From contig JAHEWK010000012.1 of assembly GCA_020740775.1 (NCBI GenBank), positions 372,001-436,000 of the forward strand: a stretch of 64,000 bases of DNA, written 5' to 3'. The notes beneath the pieces are model-generated. The model did not search any database and had not been told where the DNA came from. It saw only the letters and a program-made list of their open reading frames with translations. The DNA is from Ilyonectria destructans. Lineage: Eukaryota; Ascomycota; Sordariomycetes; Hypocreales; Nectriaceae. The stretch's first letter is position 1; each line of letters begins with the position of its first letter. A program made the translations under genes and the position numbers. Shown here in pieces: positions 35,416 through 45,705 of this stretch.

Positions 35416-37042
35416 CTACCTCCCCGACCTGTTTCCTACCGTTTCCTCGACATGAATGTGAGTCTGCGGACCCTCTTGCATTAAGCGCTTTTCCAATCCA
35501 TGTGCCAGAATATTTATCAATGACTCGTCCACAATCCCGTGCTGCCATGTGATGGCCATTGTTAGGGGGCCGCCTCGGATGCTAACACAATTGAATCCAA
35601 TCGCCGGGCCGGCAACCATGCCGCTCTGTGTGAAGACGAGGCGTTCAAGAGTGAGAGGGCCGTCTGCTGGCGCTTGGTTCTCGATGGCGCCAAGATTTGA
35701 TAACTCGTAGGTGCAATTCCTCTCCTTCCCCTCTTGATCCAGGCAATGCGACCGCATGTCCTGGATTTGCCACAGGTTCACAAGGGCGCTGTCTTGCGGA
35801 AACTGCCTTACCTCAGCTGCAATGTCTTGGCCAAACTCCCTGGCAAGATTGATGATGCACTGGTGCTCGGCGAGGGAGTGCGGCATGCTCTCCCGAATGC
35901 CCTTTAGCTTCATTATAGAAACATGCGTGATCATGTACGAGATATGATTGACAATTTCCTGCGGGCTCGCCTTTGTGAATCCACGCGCCGAGAAGGGCGT
36001 GACCGCGCGGAAAGCAGGTGTTCCCTCGACGGCTCTGCACAAACATGCGCAGATGAGACCGTGGAGGTAGCTGTTGATGGAAACTCCGTGTTGTTTGCAG
36101 GTCTTTATGATCCAAGAGAGGTGTTTTGGAGGGATAGATACCAGATGAATCCTAGATCTAAAATCGTCCACTGTTGGTAAAGAGATAATGCCGCCAGTCC
36201 AAACGGGGTCGTCGGCAGGACTGGGATCACTCGGCGCGGATCTCGGCATGTCAATCAAGTCTTCCATTAGAGTGGGAGGAGACTGTTTTTTGTCCAAAAG
36301 CATTGGCCAAATAGACCGACCTCTCATTCCGAAAGCCCCTCGGAAGTTTTCCATCATCGTGTTGTGAAAAGCTATGCCACTTAACCCATCGGCGATAGTA
36401 TGATGGGCGACGAAAGCAATATCGACCCTGGAGCAGGATGGGATAGGTTCGGCTGTACTCTTATCGCCAGGATCCGACTCATGATGCAGAATGATCGCCC
36501 TCCAGGCCGGCTTGTTTGGAGGCCAAAGTTTTGCGTGAGCCGTCTCGAGTGTATGACACATAATGTCATCGTAATCTGCCTTTTCAATCTTGGGCCTTGT
36601 ATCATGAGAATCCCTGGTTTCAATAAAATCCATCACATCTTCGCGGTGAATTTTGTCCACCTGCTTGAATCCTGGAGCGGGGTCCTCTGCTTGCTGGTTT
36701 GTGGGTGCGTAGCACAGTCCGGAGTGTTGCTTGATGGTCTCTTGGAGGCTATATTCGAGGGTATTTTGGAGCCAGGCTCCGAGAGGCTTGCCAATAGGCG
36801 AGGTCAACGAGTAGCTGGCTACTACACATGCTGATCTGTAGTGTCCCAGGGCATGTCGGATGGAGTAATATTTGCCCAAGATGCCTGGAAATAGGGGTCA
36901 GCACATGCTCACTCGTGCTTCATTGTTCCAATCACAAAGCTGAAAGTAGAATGGAAAAGAAAGCAATAAGATCCCTATTTACGTAGAAAAGGAAAAGGGT
37001 TTCAAGGGGCGTACCAAAAGTTAATGGCTGTGTGTCTGTCAT
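35416..37042 (-). CDS. Alcohol acetyltransferase-fold (AATase/ATF1-like) acyltransferase, 498 aa
   Basis: Two minus-strand exons (37042-37015 and 36884-35416) splice in frame to 498 residues, starting MTDTQPLTFG. The first exon is just 28 nt, so the start is missed if only the long frame is considered. Near the N-terminus KYYSIRHALGHYRSA is the typical opening of the alcohol acetyltransferase family. The catalytic H-x3-D-G motif is FVAHHTIADGLSG near residue 170. Family members transfer acetyl or other acyl groups from CoA to alcohols or amines in the cytosol or at lipid droplets. With a branched-chain aminotransferase next door, an Ehrlich-type branched alcohol or amine is a reasonable but unproven acceptor. 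The intron donor overlaps a GGGCGTA-like element. Confidence 0.85.
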
Positions 37043-37122
37043 GTTGCAGGGCCCATTCAAGGATGACAAGATGAATAAAAGTCAGAGTAAGTCCGTCAGC
37101 AGGAAAAGGCAGCGGGGAGAGG

Positions 37123-37130
37123 GTATTTAT
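37123..37130 (-). promoter_or_regulatory. TATA-like element of the acyltransferase gene
   Basis: The minus strand reads ATAAATAC about 81 bp upstream of the ATG at 37042, followed by a CT-rich leader. The 349-bp gap to the next gene shows nothing else. Confidence 0.45.
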
Positions 37131-37391
37131 GGAAATGGAAACAGTGAGACGAGGTACCCAACGGAAGCGCATCAATCGCTCGCCGCTAATTGGCATTATG
37201 CATTTATGAATGAGCTACTCGGAGGTGGCGATTGGAAGTTCAAGGTAATGGCTCTTACTCTACTTCTGGTTATTTTACGCAATCTTCTGGATTGATCTTT
37301 TCTATTTTCTTTTCTTGGTGGAAGTTTAGTGTTTTATGATACTGGTTATTTTTTACTCTCGAAGCTTTAGTTCCTCTACCTCGTGAGCACA

Positions 37392-38708
37392 TCACTTAAG
37401 GGGCAAGAATTTAGCCTCTTCCTCAACGACGACACCCCACTCGTGAGGTTCGACTCCATACATGATATCCTTTAGCCAGCTTTTCATCAACGTCGCATAT
37501 GTCGGGTCTGCGCCTTCTTTGGTCAGGGGAATGTCTAAATCTCGACCTCTAAAATGGATAACAGAAACAGGTGAGATGAAGAACTACAGCATGTTAGCTT
37601 CTCCTCGCTAGTAGTTACAGTCATACTTACCGCGGTTCCGGAAACGAATGCCTCTAGGACCCGACCCTCGTCCCACGCCGTTTCAAGTTCGTACATGGTG
37701 AACTTCTTCTCCACAACCGCCAGCTCCTTGGTCAATCTCGACCGGGCTAGATCAAGGACAGACTGTCTAGTCACTCCCTCAAGAATGATTTTGTCAGTCA
37801 AGGGTGCCGTAAGAAGCTCCGGTCGGCCCGTTTTAGTATTCTTAACAACGGCAAAAAAGTTACTGGCGCCGGCTTCCGTGACTTGGCAATCGTCGCCAAG
37901 AACCCACAAGATTTGGTCGTAGCCCCTCTGTCGACAATCTCCGAGAGCCACGAAACTTGGCCCGTAGTTTGCACCCACTTTGGCATAACCAAAGCCTCCG
38001 GGCCAGGCCCTGGCTTCTCCATTCTCTGATGTTAGAAGACGGAGACCAGGTGGTCTCGGCAAGGATCCAGGCGGAGACTCGGAGGAAAAGTCAGGCCAGG
38101 CTATGGCAATGATAAACAAAGTAGCTTCTTGAGGGATCTGCACGCCGATTTGACGACCGTTTCCAATCATCGCTGGGCGAATGTATAGGAACTTTCCGGG
38201 TTCGTCCTTTGGAAGCCATCCTATACATACATTGTGAGTGCGTTACTAAGAGCATGCAAAGGAAATCCTTACGCGGTCCATCTACTCGCATTAGTGCCAT
38301 GATGAGTTTCACCAACTCTTTATCCTCGAAGCCCGGGAGCGAAACCCGCTTTGAGCTCATTACCAGGCGTTTGGCATTGAGATCAGGTCTGAAGAGTCTG
38401 AGCTTCTCATCGAAACCACGGTACACCTTCATGCCCTCGAAGCATTGGGTTGCGTAGTGGAGACAAGAAGCCGCCGGGGAGATAGTCATGTCTCCGAACG
38501 GCTTCAGCTCAGGTGCTTCCCAACCCCCTTGGGCGGTCCACCGACAGGTTACCATGTGGTCGCAGCAGACATTCTGGGCCCACTGCTCCTCGGATCCCGG
38601 CTCTGGCACTGGAGTCAAAACGGTAGACCGGGTGAATATGAGATTGGATGCATCAAGCGGCTTCGGGGAGGTGTTGAGCTCGCTGGGAGCTTGAGGCATG
38701 GCAGGCAT
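37392..38708 (-). CDS. Branched-chain amino acid aminotransferase, 405 aa
   Basis: Three minus-strand exons (38708-38273, 38220-37631, 37583-37392) give 1218 nt in frame. Fold-type IV PLP enzyme blocks are all present: LHYATQCFEGMKVYRG, LYIRPAMIGNGRQIGV, the PLP-lysine segment GGFGYAKVGANYGPS (Lys near residue 226), ILWVLGDDCQVTEAGASNFF and GVTRQSVLDLAR. The enzyme interconverts Leu/Ile/Val and their 2-oxo acids. No clear mitochondrial presequence is seen (start MPAMPQAPSELNTSPKP), suggesting a cytosolic isozyme. The ATG is preceded by GCCACC, a strong initiation context, and by a TATATAAG box about 90 bp upstream. Its location between an acyltransferase and a C2H2 factor suggests a cluster-specific paralogue rather than the housekeeping copy. 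Confidence 0.9.
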
Positions 38709-38796
38709 GGTGGCGGTATAAGTCAAGTACAACGGCGTACAAAAATAAATGCATTGAGGTTGAGACTATCGTCACGGTATTTGGTTGCATCCAGGT

Positions 38797-38804
38797 CTTA
38801 TATA
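38797..38804 (-). promoter_or_regulatory. TATA box of the aminotransferase gene
   Basis: TATATAAG on the minus strand, 89-96 bp upstream of the ATG at 38708. Confidence 0.6.
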
Positions 38805-38896
38805 CGACACATGAAGCATCGAGACACACGCAAAGCTTATCTCCCTGCTGTTGTCAAATGCCGATTTCCTATCTTGCGTACAGGACAGGACTACCG

Positions 38897-38987
38897 TAGG
38901 GCGTAAATATCATTTAAGTGGCGTAACTGGCGCTGGCAGAGTGTTCGTAGGGCGTAAAAAGAGTTGCATTAGCTTGGGCGTAACCCC
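38897..38987 (+). promoter_or_regulatory. GGGCGTA repeat array between aminotransferase and C2H2 gene
   Basis: Three exact GGGCGTA sites on the plus strand (38899-38905, 38950-38956, 38976-38982) and one near match (TGGCGTA at about 38919) lie within 90 bp. They are 136-219 bp before the ATG at 39118, in its sense orientation, and about 190-275 bp from the divergent aminotransferase ATG. The same heptamer recurs before the YCII-like gene at almost the same distance and orientation. Confidence 0.6.
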
Positions 38988-39117
38988 ACATCTTTGGCTA
39001 CCCCGACTCCGATGGTTCCACGCCTTTCATCCGGGAGTCACTCTGTCCAGACAACGATTCTTCTCGGCTTCTTCCTGACAGAGTACCCGAGAGCTTCTGC
39101 AGTATTCGAAAGGAAAT

Positions 39118-40943
39118 ATGCCGCCGCCAACCCCTCCAACCAGTCAAGACACGCCACCCCCGTCATTCCAAACAAGGGGACCTCGGCGTGGAGTTGCGCG
39201 TGGCCCTACTCCCGGGCCCTTCCCGACATTGCCTGTCGGCCAAGGGACTACCCTTGAAGCCGCTTCCTCGTTTGATCAAAACTATCCTGCATGGCTGGAC
39301 GGTGGATTTTCTTTAATCCTAGCCCCGCAGCAGGATGACGGGGCCCAAGCCGTCCTCGCGAATGACACTTCGGTGGCAGTCAACCAAGACCTGGGCCATC
39401 TTCTACACATGCATGGAGACCGAACAGGGCAGCAATCTGTCGAATCACCCGTATGCGATGAATACCCTTCAGTTATCAATTGGATGGACCTGGGATCACC
39501 CCAAAGGTTGGTCGGCTTCGCCCAACTCCAATGAGCTATGCTTACAGTATCCAGCCAGAATTTCGAACAGTATATAGACTTCCCGGAGCCTCTGCAATCC
39601 CCCCTTGCGGAAACCAGCCCATTTGATGCGTCTGGATCCGGGTAAAAATCCGAATCCTGTCCAGTGGAAGATTTCGTCTTTGGTGACTCTTACATGGGAC
39701 TGAGCACGTCGTACATTGCACAATCCGATTCCTCAATAGGATCTGTCGAGTCTCTGGCATCTTCTGCTTCGAAAACCTTCCGCAAGCGGAGGCGAAGGAA
39801 GCCGGTGGCTTCGAGACCCAGCGCTAACCGGCAGTTGGGTATAAGAAAGTACCAATGCACGTTTTGCACCGACACTTTTAAAACAAAGTACGACTGGCAA
39901 CGGCATGAGACTACTCTGCATCTAAGTCTCGAACAATGGCAGTAAGTAATTCTCTGTGGCGAAAGTGGACAGCTCGGGGTCACCATACAAAGCAGCGTCC
40001 CAACTCGTTACAGCTAGGTCGCCTTTTGCTTTACTAACACATGTGTAGGTGTGCCAAGTCTGGCCCATTTGTGCAACAATCGGATGGAGTAATCTGTTGT
40101 GTGTTTTGTGGCCAGCTCGAACCGACACCAGATCACCCTTCAACACACAACTACTCTGCATGCATGGCCAGGCCAACTCAAGAGCGAATTTTCAGTCGCA
40201 AAGACCATTTGCAGCAGCATTTACGGATTGTCCATAAAGGAAGCTTGTTCAATGATAAGATGAAGGCCTGGTTCTCCTCTATCGAGATGATCAATTCTCG
40301 TTGCGGATTCTGCAATACACGCATGACAAGCTGGGCAGAAAGACAGAAGCATATTGCAGGCCACTTCAAGAAGGGTGCGGTCATGAAGGACTGGAAGGGG
40401 GACCGAGGCCTCGATGAACACATTGACGATATTGTCGAGAACGATATGCCGGCATTCATTATCGGCCTCGAGCAGACCTCGCTCGAGCCCTTCTCAGCGT
40501 CCCAAGTGAGCCATCTCACTCGGCCACCCGACCAAGATGTCGATCGCCTCGCGAGCGAGCTTACCTCGCTAGGACAAAGCACGCCAGAACCCGACGCATC
40601 TAATACACAGCCTCAAATAGCGGGCAATTCATATCGACAATTCGAGACAAGGCTCCTTGCTTATGTTTCGGACGAGCTCAGCCATGGTCGCGTTCCGACT
40701 GATGAGCAATTGAGGGTGAAGACCAGCGAGATTATGTATGGCCCAGGCAACGCATGGGACCCAACTTGGGCTGATAATGTTCAATGGCTGGGGTTATTCA
40801 AAAGGAAGGCAGGGCTTATTGAATTGCCATACGGTAGTGGAAGGAATGCTTTTGTTGGAAGGGATGCAGGCCTCGACAATTCGGAGGATGTTGGGTCGAT
40901 GTTAGGTGAGAAGCCAAACGAGGCTGTGCAGCATAGTAACTAG
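39118..40943 (+). CDS. C2H2 zinc-finger transcription factor, about 535 aa
   Basis: Proposed exons 39118-39506, 39555-39641, 39705-39941 and 40049-40943 sum to 1608 nt. The last intron (39942-40048: GTAAGT donor, TTACTAAC branch, GTAG acceptor) is solid. The first two (48 and 63 nt, both multiples of three) are inferred because the same frame is otherwise broken by a TGA at 39532 and a TAA at 39643; real nonsense mutations are the alternative. The product has an acidic, Pro/Ser-rich N-terminus and a basic patch FRKRRRRK. Finger 1 is YQCTFCTDTF...HETTLH, a second pair has VICCVFCG with HLQQHLRIVH, and finger 3 is RCGFCNTRM...HIAGH. Adjacent metabolic genes suggest a local regulator. Confidence 0.7.
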
Positions 40944-41773
40944 CGATCTATTCATAGTAGGACGAAAGACATTAGCTGGGTTTAAAGAGCAATGTGGTTG
41001 TATTCTCCAGGTGTTGGCTGCATGTCACGATAGTGCCATCTACAAATAAAATTTATTATACGGGGGAGTAGGAATCATGACCCACTCAAAATGTCGTATC
41101 AAAAATGGTGATGTGGAAGATGGAGAAACCGCCGATTTCCAAACCTTCTATAAATTAGCCCAGCATCCAACTTCCCAGCGTAACCTCGGCTGCTGATTCT
41201 AGAACAAACTTAGATTCAACGGATGGGATGATGGGATGGATGCAGCAACCATCACCCGCTCCCAAAATGGCGGCCGCGAGCTAAAGTGCCGCCAACTGAC
41301 AACGGTCCCCGCTAACGCCCCTTATTGGTGGGGCCAGGTTCCTGAAATTGGCGGCCTGCTGATGGGTCACAGTGACCTACAGGTGGTTCACGGTGGCGGT
41401 TAGGCTGTCTCTTCAGTGGGGTTTCAGCGGGGCTCAGCGGGTCTCAGCCTCAAGCGCCATGCGGGCGTCCCCTGAATGTCGCTGGACACACATGACGCAG
41501 CCCCCGGAACACTGGTTGGCGGGTCGAGATGATTGCAGGAGCGTTGCACTTCCGTACGAGCCGCGCCTTGTCCTTGTTGAGCTGGTTCAACAAAACCTCG
41601 CTCAAACATCGCACCATTAGAACACCAGCCCCTTTGCGATCCGCGATCTGCATCTTCGATCCTAATTCCCTCGACGTCGCGCTCTCTCCCACCCCCTTCA
41701 GAAACCGCACTTCGCTCGCCATCGCCATCCCAGCCCTGCCATGTCGTCCTAACGCTCCCACGACCCCCCGGCG
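40944..41773. other. Intergenic region before the EH-domain gene
   Basis: C2H2-gene 3' flank and EH-domain-gene promoter/leader. A short plus-strand frame at 41529-41777 overlaps the start of the next gene and is judged non-coding. Nothing else is recognised. Confidence 0.5.
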
Positions 41774-43564
41774 ATGAATCCCATCGCGTCCCACGCCCCC
41801 GGCTCGACCGATCCCGCGACCACGGCCCTCCAGGGCGCGTCCCTCGCCTTCCAGAAGAAGAAGCCCGCGCCGCCGCCGCCGAAGAAGGACAATGGCGCCC
41901 TGACCGCGGCGACGTCGGCCGGAAGGCCCCGGAGCCCCGTAAAGCACCTCCGCGCGCACAGCACCGGCGGTAGCATCGCCGACATGGACCAGTACGGAGG
42001 CATGGTTGTGTCTAGGATGCACCAGCTCGGCGCGAACCCGTCGCAGCTGCACCCCGGGTACACGGGCACAAAGGCCGATCCGAAGAGCGCGAGCTTCATC
42101 GCCGCCACGCTCGCTGCGAGTAGGAATGCCAGCCCGACCCCAAAGGTTAGGACGCCGCGGAGGAGGACCAGCGTGGGCGCGACGAGCTCGTCAAGCGGCG
42201 GCGAGGTGGTGGACTCTGGGTCGATTGCGCCGATGGGCTCCCTCATCTCCATGTTCGAGCAGGCCAGAGCCGGTGATCCCGTCAAGCGGGCATCGCCTAG
42301 GAGATCCCCAGCCAGATCGCCCGCCAATTCCAATGACAGTATCGCAGAAGTACCAGAGCCACCACCGACGACGGACCTCACATTGAAGCCCAAGCCTAAA
42401 CCAAAGCTCAAACCGAAGCCCCGGCCGTTGACACCACCTCCGCCTATCACGCAGTCGTCCCCCGTGGTCTTGTCACCCAAGCCGCGTAGACCTTCAAAAC
42501 CAGCTCTGAAGCCCGTATTGCAGCCAGCAACACCACCCAGGATCACCACCCGCGCCCCGACCCAGATTCTGTCACCTCCATCTCCCGATCCTGTGAGGCG
42601 AAACGTAAAACCGAAACAACAGCCGCCTACCCCACCGAAACCTCGTGGCTCCAACAAGCCTACTGCCAAACCCAAGCAAGCCAGTGGAGATCACGAGCCC
42701 GCTGTTACACCAAGGCACTCAACCCCAAAGCTCACAGGCCCGAGAACTCCAGCGAATGGGCGTCCAAAAACGTCAGATACCGTGTCTTCCGATGATACCT
42801 TTGTATCTGCTTCTTCCGTTCAGTCACCTGAACGTCCTTCGCCTCCGTCTCTGCCTAGGCCTAGGAGCGTACAACCCGCCTTGAGCCTGCCCCCCTCACC
42901 CTCTCGAGACATAAGACGGCACCGTCTCAAGAACTCCTCAGTCACTAGTTTGCCCCTGGAGTCTCTCACGGATGCCATCATGGCGAGTTCCCTCGCATCT
43001 GCGCGTCTCACGCCTCACAACACCGGCGGCAGTCTCTCAGCACCTACTCTCCCCAGGCGACAGAAGTCACCTCGAATGATGCAGACGCTACGCCAACCTG
43101 CCAAGTTGTCAGATGAGGAAGTAGATCGTCACAAGAAAGGACATCTCCGTAAACTACACACTGGAAAGAAGCACACACATCACGAGGGGTCGCGGAAAAG
43201 GTGGCGGGAAGAGATTACACCGCGAGAACGCAAGCGATACGAGGCCGTGTGGGCTTCTAATCGTGGGGTCCTACTCGATCTGAACTCGCCTCTCAGTACT
43301 CCAAAGGCAGAACCCACCGAGTACGTAGTCAACATCGCGGTCCGCGAGATCTGGAAGCGCTCCCGTTTGCCAGTAGACGAGCTGGCCGAGGTCTGGGATC
43401 TGGTCGATCGTCTCGGCCACGGCATGCTCGGGCGCCAGGAGTTCGTGGTGGGCATGTGGCTAATCGACCAGAGGCTTCGGGGCAGGAAGATTCCGGCCAA
43501 GGTGAGCGACAGCGTCTGGGGCAGCGCCAACGGGATGAAGGTCCACAACCCGAGGACGAAGTGA
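41774..43564 (+). CDS. IRS4: Irs4/Tax4-type EH-domain protein, 596 aa
   Basis: A single exon. Residues 1 to about 430 are disordered and extremely proline/lysine/serine-rich, with KKPAPPPPKKD near the start and KPKPKPKLKPKPRP near residue 205. The C-terminal part from about 480 (TPRERKRYEAVWASNRG ... REIWKRSRLPVDELAEVWDL ... LGRQEFVVGMWLIDQRLRGR) is a single EH domain with its EF-hand-like pair, including the W-D-L segment. A disordered N-terminus with one C-terminal EH domain is the layout of yeast Irs4/Tax4, which bind NPF motifs and act in PtdIns(4,5)P2 turnover, autophagy and cell-wall integrity. That role here is inferred from the family. Confidence 0.85.
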   Translation: MNPIASHAPGSTDPATTALQGASLAFQKKKPAPPPPKKDNGALTAATSAGRPRSPVKHLRAHSTGGSIADMDQYGGMVVSRMHQLGANPSQLHPGYTGTKADPKSASFIAATLAASRNASPTPKVRTPRRRTSVGATSSSSGGEVVDSGSIAPMGSLISMFEQARAGDPVKRASPRRSPARSPANSNDSIAEVPEPPPTTDLTLKPKPKPKLKPKPRPLTPPPPITQSSPVVLSPKPRRPSKPALKPVLQPATPPRITTRAPTQILSPPSPDPVRRNVKPKQQPPTPPKPRGSNKPTAKPKQASGDHEPAVTPRHSTPKLTGPRTPANGRPKTSDTVSSDDTFVSASSVQSPERPSPPSLPRPRSVQPALSLPPSPSRDIRRHRLKNSSVTSLPLESLTDAIMASSLASARLTPHNTGGSLSAPTLPRRQKSPRMMQTLRQPAKLSDEEVDRHKKGHLRKLHTGKKHTHHEGSRKRWREEITPRERKRYEAVWASNRGVLLDLNSPLSTPKAEPTEYVVNIAVREIWKRSRLPVDELAEVWDLVDRLGHGMLGRQEFVVGMWLIDQRLRGRKIPAKVSDSVWGSANGMKVHNPRTK

Positions 43565-43758
43565 ACATAGGTGACATAGCATACAATAGACGGACTCTTC
43601 CATGGGTGGATGGCATGAGACTTGGAGGCGAGGCGTGTTTGATATAGATGATACCCTACCTAGAGAATACAATTCAAGAGTATAAATAAATAAATTGTGT
43701 GCATATTTTGAATGAGATGTACTTGGAAGAAATGCTTGGGAAATAGGGGTAGTAAATG

Positions 43759-43975
43759 CAGATGCCAGCCTCCACAGGTTTTCAGTACGTAGCTGAGCAT
43801 CAATCTATCTCGTCACATATTGCACTAGCCCACACCCATCGAGGCACTCAATGTCGTGTCATTGCCTACTAAATCTATACAAAGCTAATTCATACTCTCT
43901 AAAAGCTAGACTTGTACATCTTGCTCGTCTTGTCGTTCAACGTTCCCGAGATGTCGTAATTGAAGGCCACGGCTT
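43759..43975 (+). repeat. Left copy of the NIS1 3'-end direct repeat
   Basis: About 215 bp recurring in the same orientation at 48547-48755. It includes a near-identical stretch around CTCTAAAAGCTAGACTTGTA and a 5' block starting GATGCCAGCCTC. The copies have diverged by substitutions and small indels. Confidence 0.75.
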
Positions 43976-44035
43976 CAATCGACCGTCCTTCTTCAGGCTG
44001 AATGGGCGAATCTTCGGTACATCGCCCATAGATAC
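43759..44035 (-). pseudogene. Decayed 3' fragment of a NIS1-family gene
   Basis: The minus strand encodes a short tail ending NDKTSKMYKSSF-stop, closely matching the last residues of the intact NIS1-family gene at 48687-49160. The DNA match runs on past the stop into 3' flank to about 43759. Upstream, a faint match persists for about 20-25 residues (IYG..., then YDISGTL) before it is lost near 44035. No start, signal peptide or splice site remains, so it is a truncated paralogue. The remainder of the 43565-44091 gap is otherwise empty. Confidence 0.7.
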
Positions 44036-44091
44036 ATACAAGAATTCAGGTCGTCTGGGTAGGTTTAACGGCTAAAGTCTCAAGATCCCCT

Positions 44092-45329
44092 TCAAACGTG
44101 GTATCGGTGAAGGCCAATACCAGAGATTACAGGGCTCTTAATCTCCTCATTCAACACATGGCAGATGGCTACATATACCGCCTCTGGTGGCGTAGAGGGA
44201 TCGCTGGACAACAGTTCAAGCTCATGGTTTGCGAGACCCTTGAGTGACGCTCCCCACTCGTCGACGACGGAGCACATTTCCATTCGTATCTCACGCGCTC
44301 GCTTTGCCTTCTCCTTCCGTACTCCGTCTTGCTCGGGGCCTACAAACTCCATACCGTCGACCTCCATCTGCAAGCAAACCGATTCACGCAGCATGTCTCT
44401 GATCTTTCTGACGTCTTCTCCGGTTATGCCCTCAGCCTTTTGCTTTCGAGGCACGACCAATTCCTCGTAGGATTCAAGCGGCGCCTCTGACCTCCCGGAA
44501 GCCTTCGAGCCCATTGGCAGCCATCTGCCCAGTTTGGACTCTCTCTTTTGACTCTCAGGCATTTGGCGACTTGAATAGCCGGTTGGACTCTCGCCAGCAT
44601 AGCCCCGCTGCTTTTGCAATAACGGAACAAAATTAGGTTGTTTGCGCTCCATGTTGGTCATGAGAAATTCGGCATGGTGGCCATCCATGGACGAAGCCGA
44701 TTCTTCAGCATGTTGGCTATCATCCCCAGCACCAACTCCACTTGTGATTCCATTTCCGAGAGAGGCAGTATCGGAAGACATATGCCCCAACTGTTCCTTC
44801 ATCCCCTCCGACTTCAGGATGCGTTGACGATCCACATTCGATTCACTACAGCCATTCATGTCAGCAATGAACTGGCTGTGTTAAGGAGGAGGACGACTTA
44901 CTGCTGGACGGCAGTTAGCAACAGAAGAAGAGCTGGAGTCAAGCTACGCATTGCGTTCAGCAAGATAGCCGCGTCATGTCCATATCTCAGCCCGGAAATT
45001 CGGGACCGGAGGCTGGCTCGGCCTTTCTCACCAGCCTCATTTGCTCGCAGGACCGGCTCAAGTCCCTTGTACAGGAGCCCAAAGACCAGATTGCAAGACT
45101 TGAGAACGTCGCGAAACTCTTCTTCATCTTCCGACAATGGATTTGAACGCTGAATCTGGTTTCGAAGCCTGCGAAGGGCGAGCTGAATAGTGCTGCACTC
45201 TATTCGAAGCTCGAGGGCCTTCAGCTCGGCTTGCTTTACCTCGGTGGCATATTGAGAGACGAGATCCAGACCCTTGAAACAGCCCACGATTAAGCTTACA
45301 ACGCCAGTTGCAATTGTAAGGGGGTCCAT
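44092..45329 (-). CDS. PigL_N-like helical N-terminal-domain protein, 393 aa
   Basis: Two minus-strand exons (45329-44902, 44845-44092) splice over GTAAGT...GCTGAC...GTAG to 393 residues. The N-terminus MDPLTIATGVVSLIVGCFKG and the following helices with conserved Leu/Ile spacing match the helical domain found at the front of many fungal STAND-type and signalling proteins (PigL_N / NACHT_N-like). No NTPase, ankyrin or TPR repeats follow; the C-terminal half is Ser/Gln-rich and ends in a helical segment. It is divergently transcribed from an Hsp70-like gene across 376 bp. The family assignment rests on the N-terminal pattern only. Confidence 0.65.
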
Positions 45330-45705
45330 TACAGGCCGGCGTATGCTTTCGCTGACTGGAAGGCAGAGGATGGGCTGCACATTAGGCTAGAACGTCTTTG
45401 GATAATAGGCATTACCTGTCGATGATGCGGAAGAATGAGCAGCCGATCCGGAGACCATCATTAGGCCAACTTCACAACTTACCAGTGTCATCCTGTTACA
45501 TCTTGTTCACCCATAGCGAACGATACTTGTGTGTACTTTCCATTCGGTAGCGCAACAGCTTTCCACCTTCGGTGAATCGTAGACCACCTTACTCATCAAG
45601 CAATCTTCATCGACGGATCAGTTTCCGTCTTATCAGTGACGACCAAATTGGCAACGCTCCGCGCCACATTGTTAGATAGTTGCCCCGCACCAGACGTTTG
45701 TAAAG
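45330..45705. other. Divergent promoter region of the PigL_N/Hsp70-like pair
   Basis: 376 bp separate the two start codons. No clear TATA box; nothing else is recognised. Confidence 0.5.

Noticed and set aside
32898..40943. Classical HR-PKS cluster
   Set aside because: The enoyl reductase suggested one, but no ketosynthase, acyltransferase or carrier domain is encoded nearby.
41749..42675. 308-codon minus-strand frame
   Set aside because: Antisense of the proline-rich EH-domain gene, which has a clear domain and correct 3' end.
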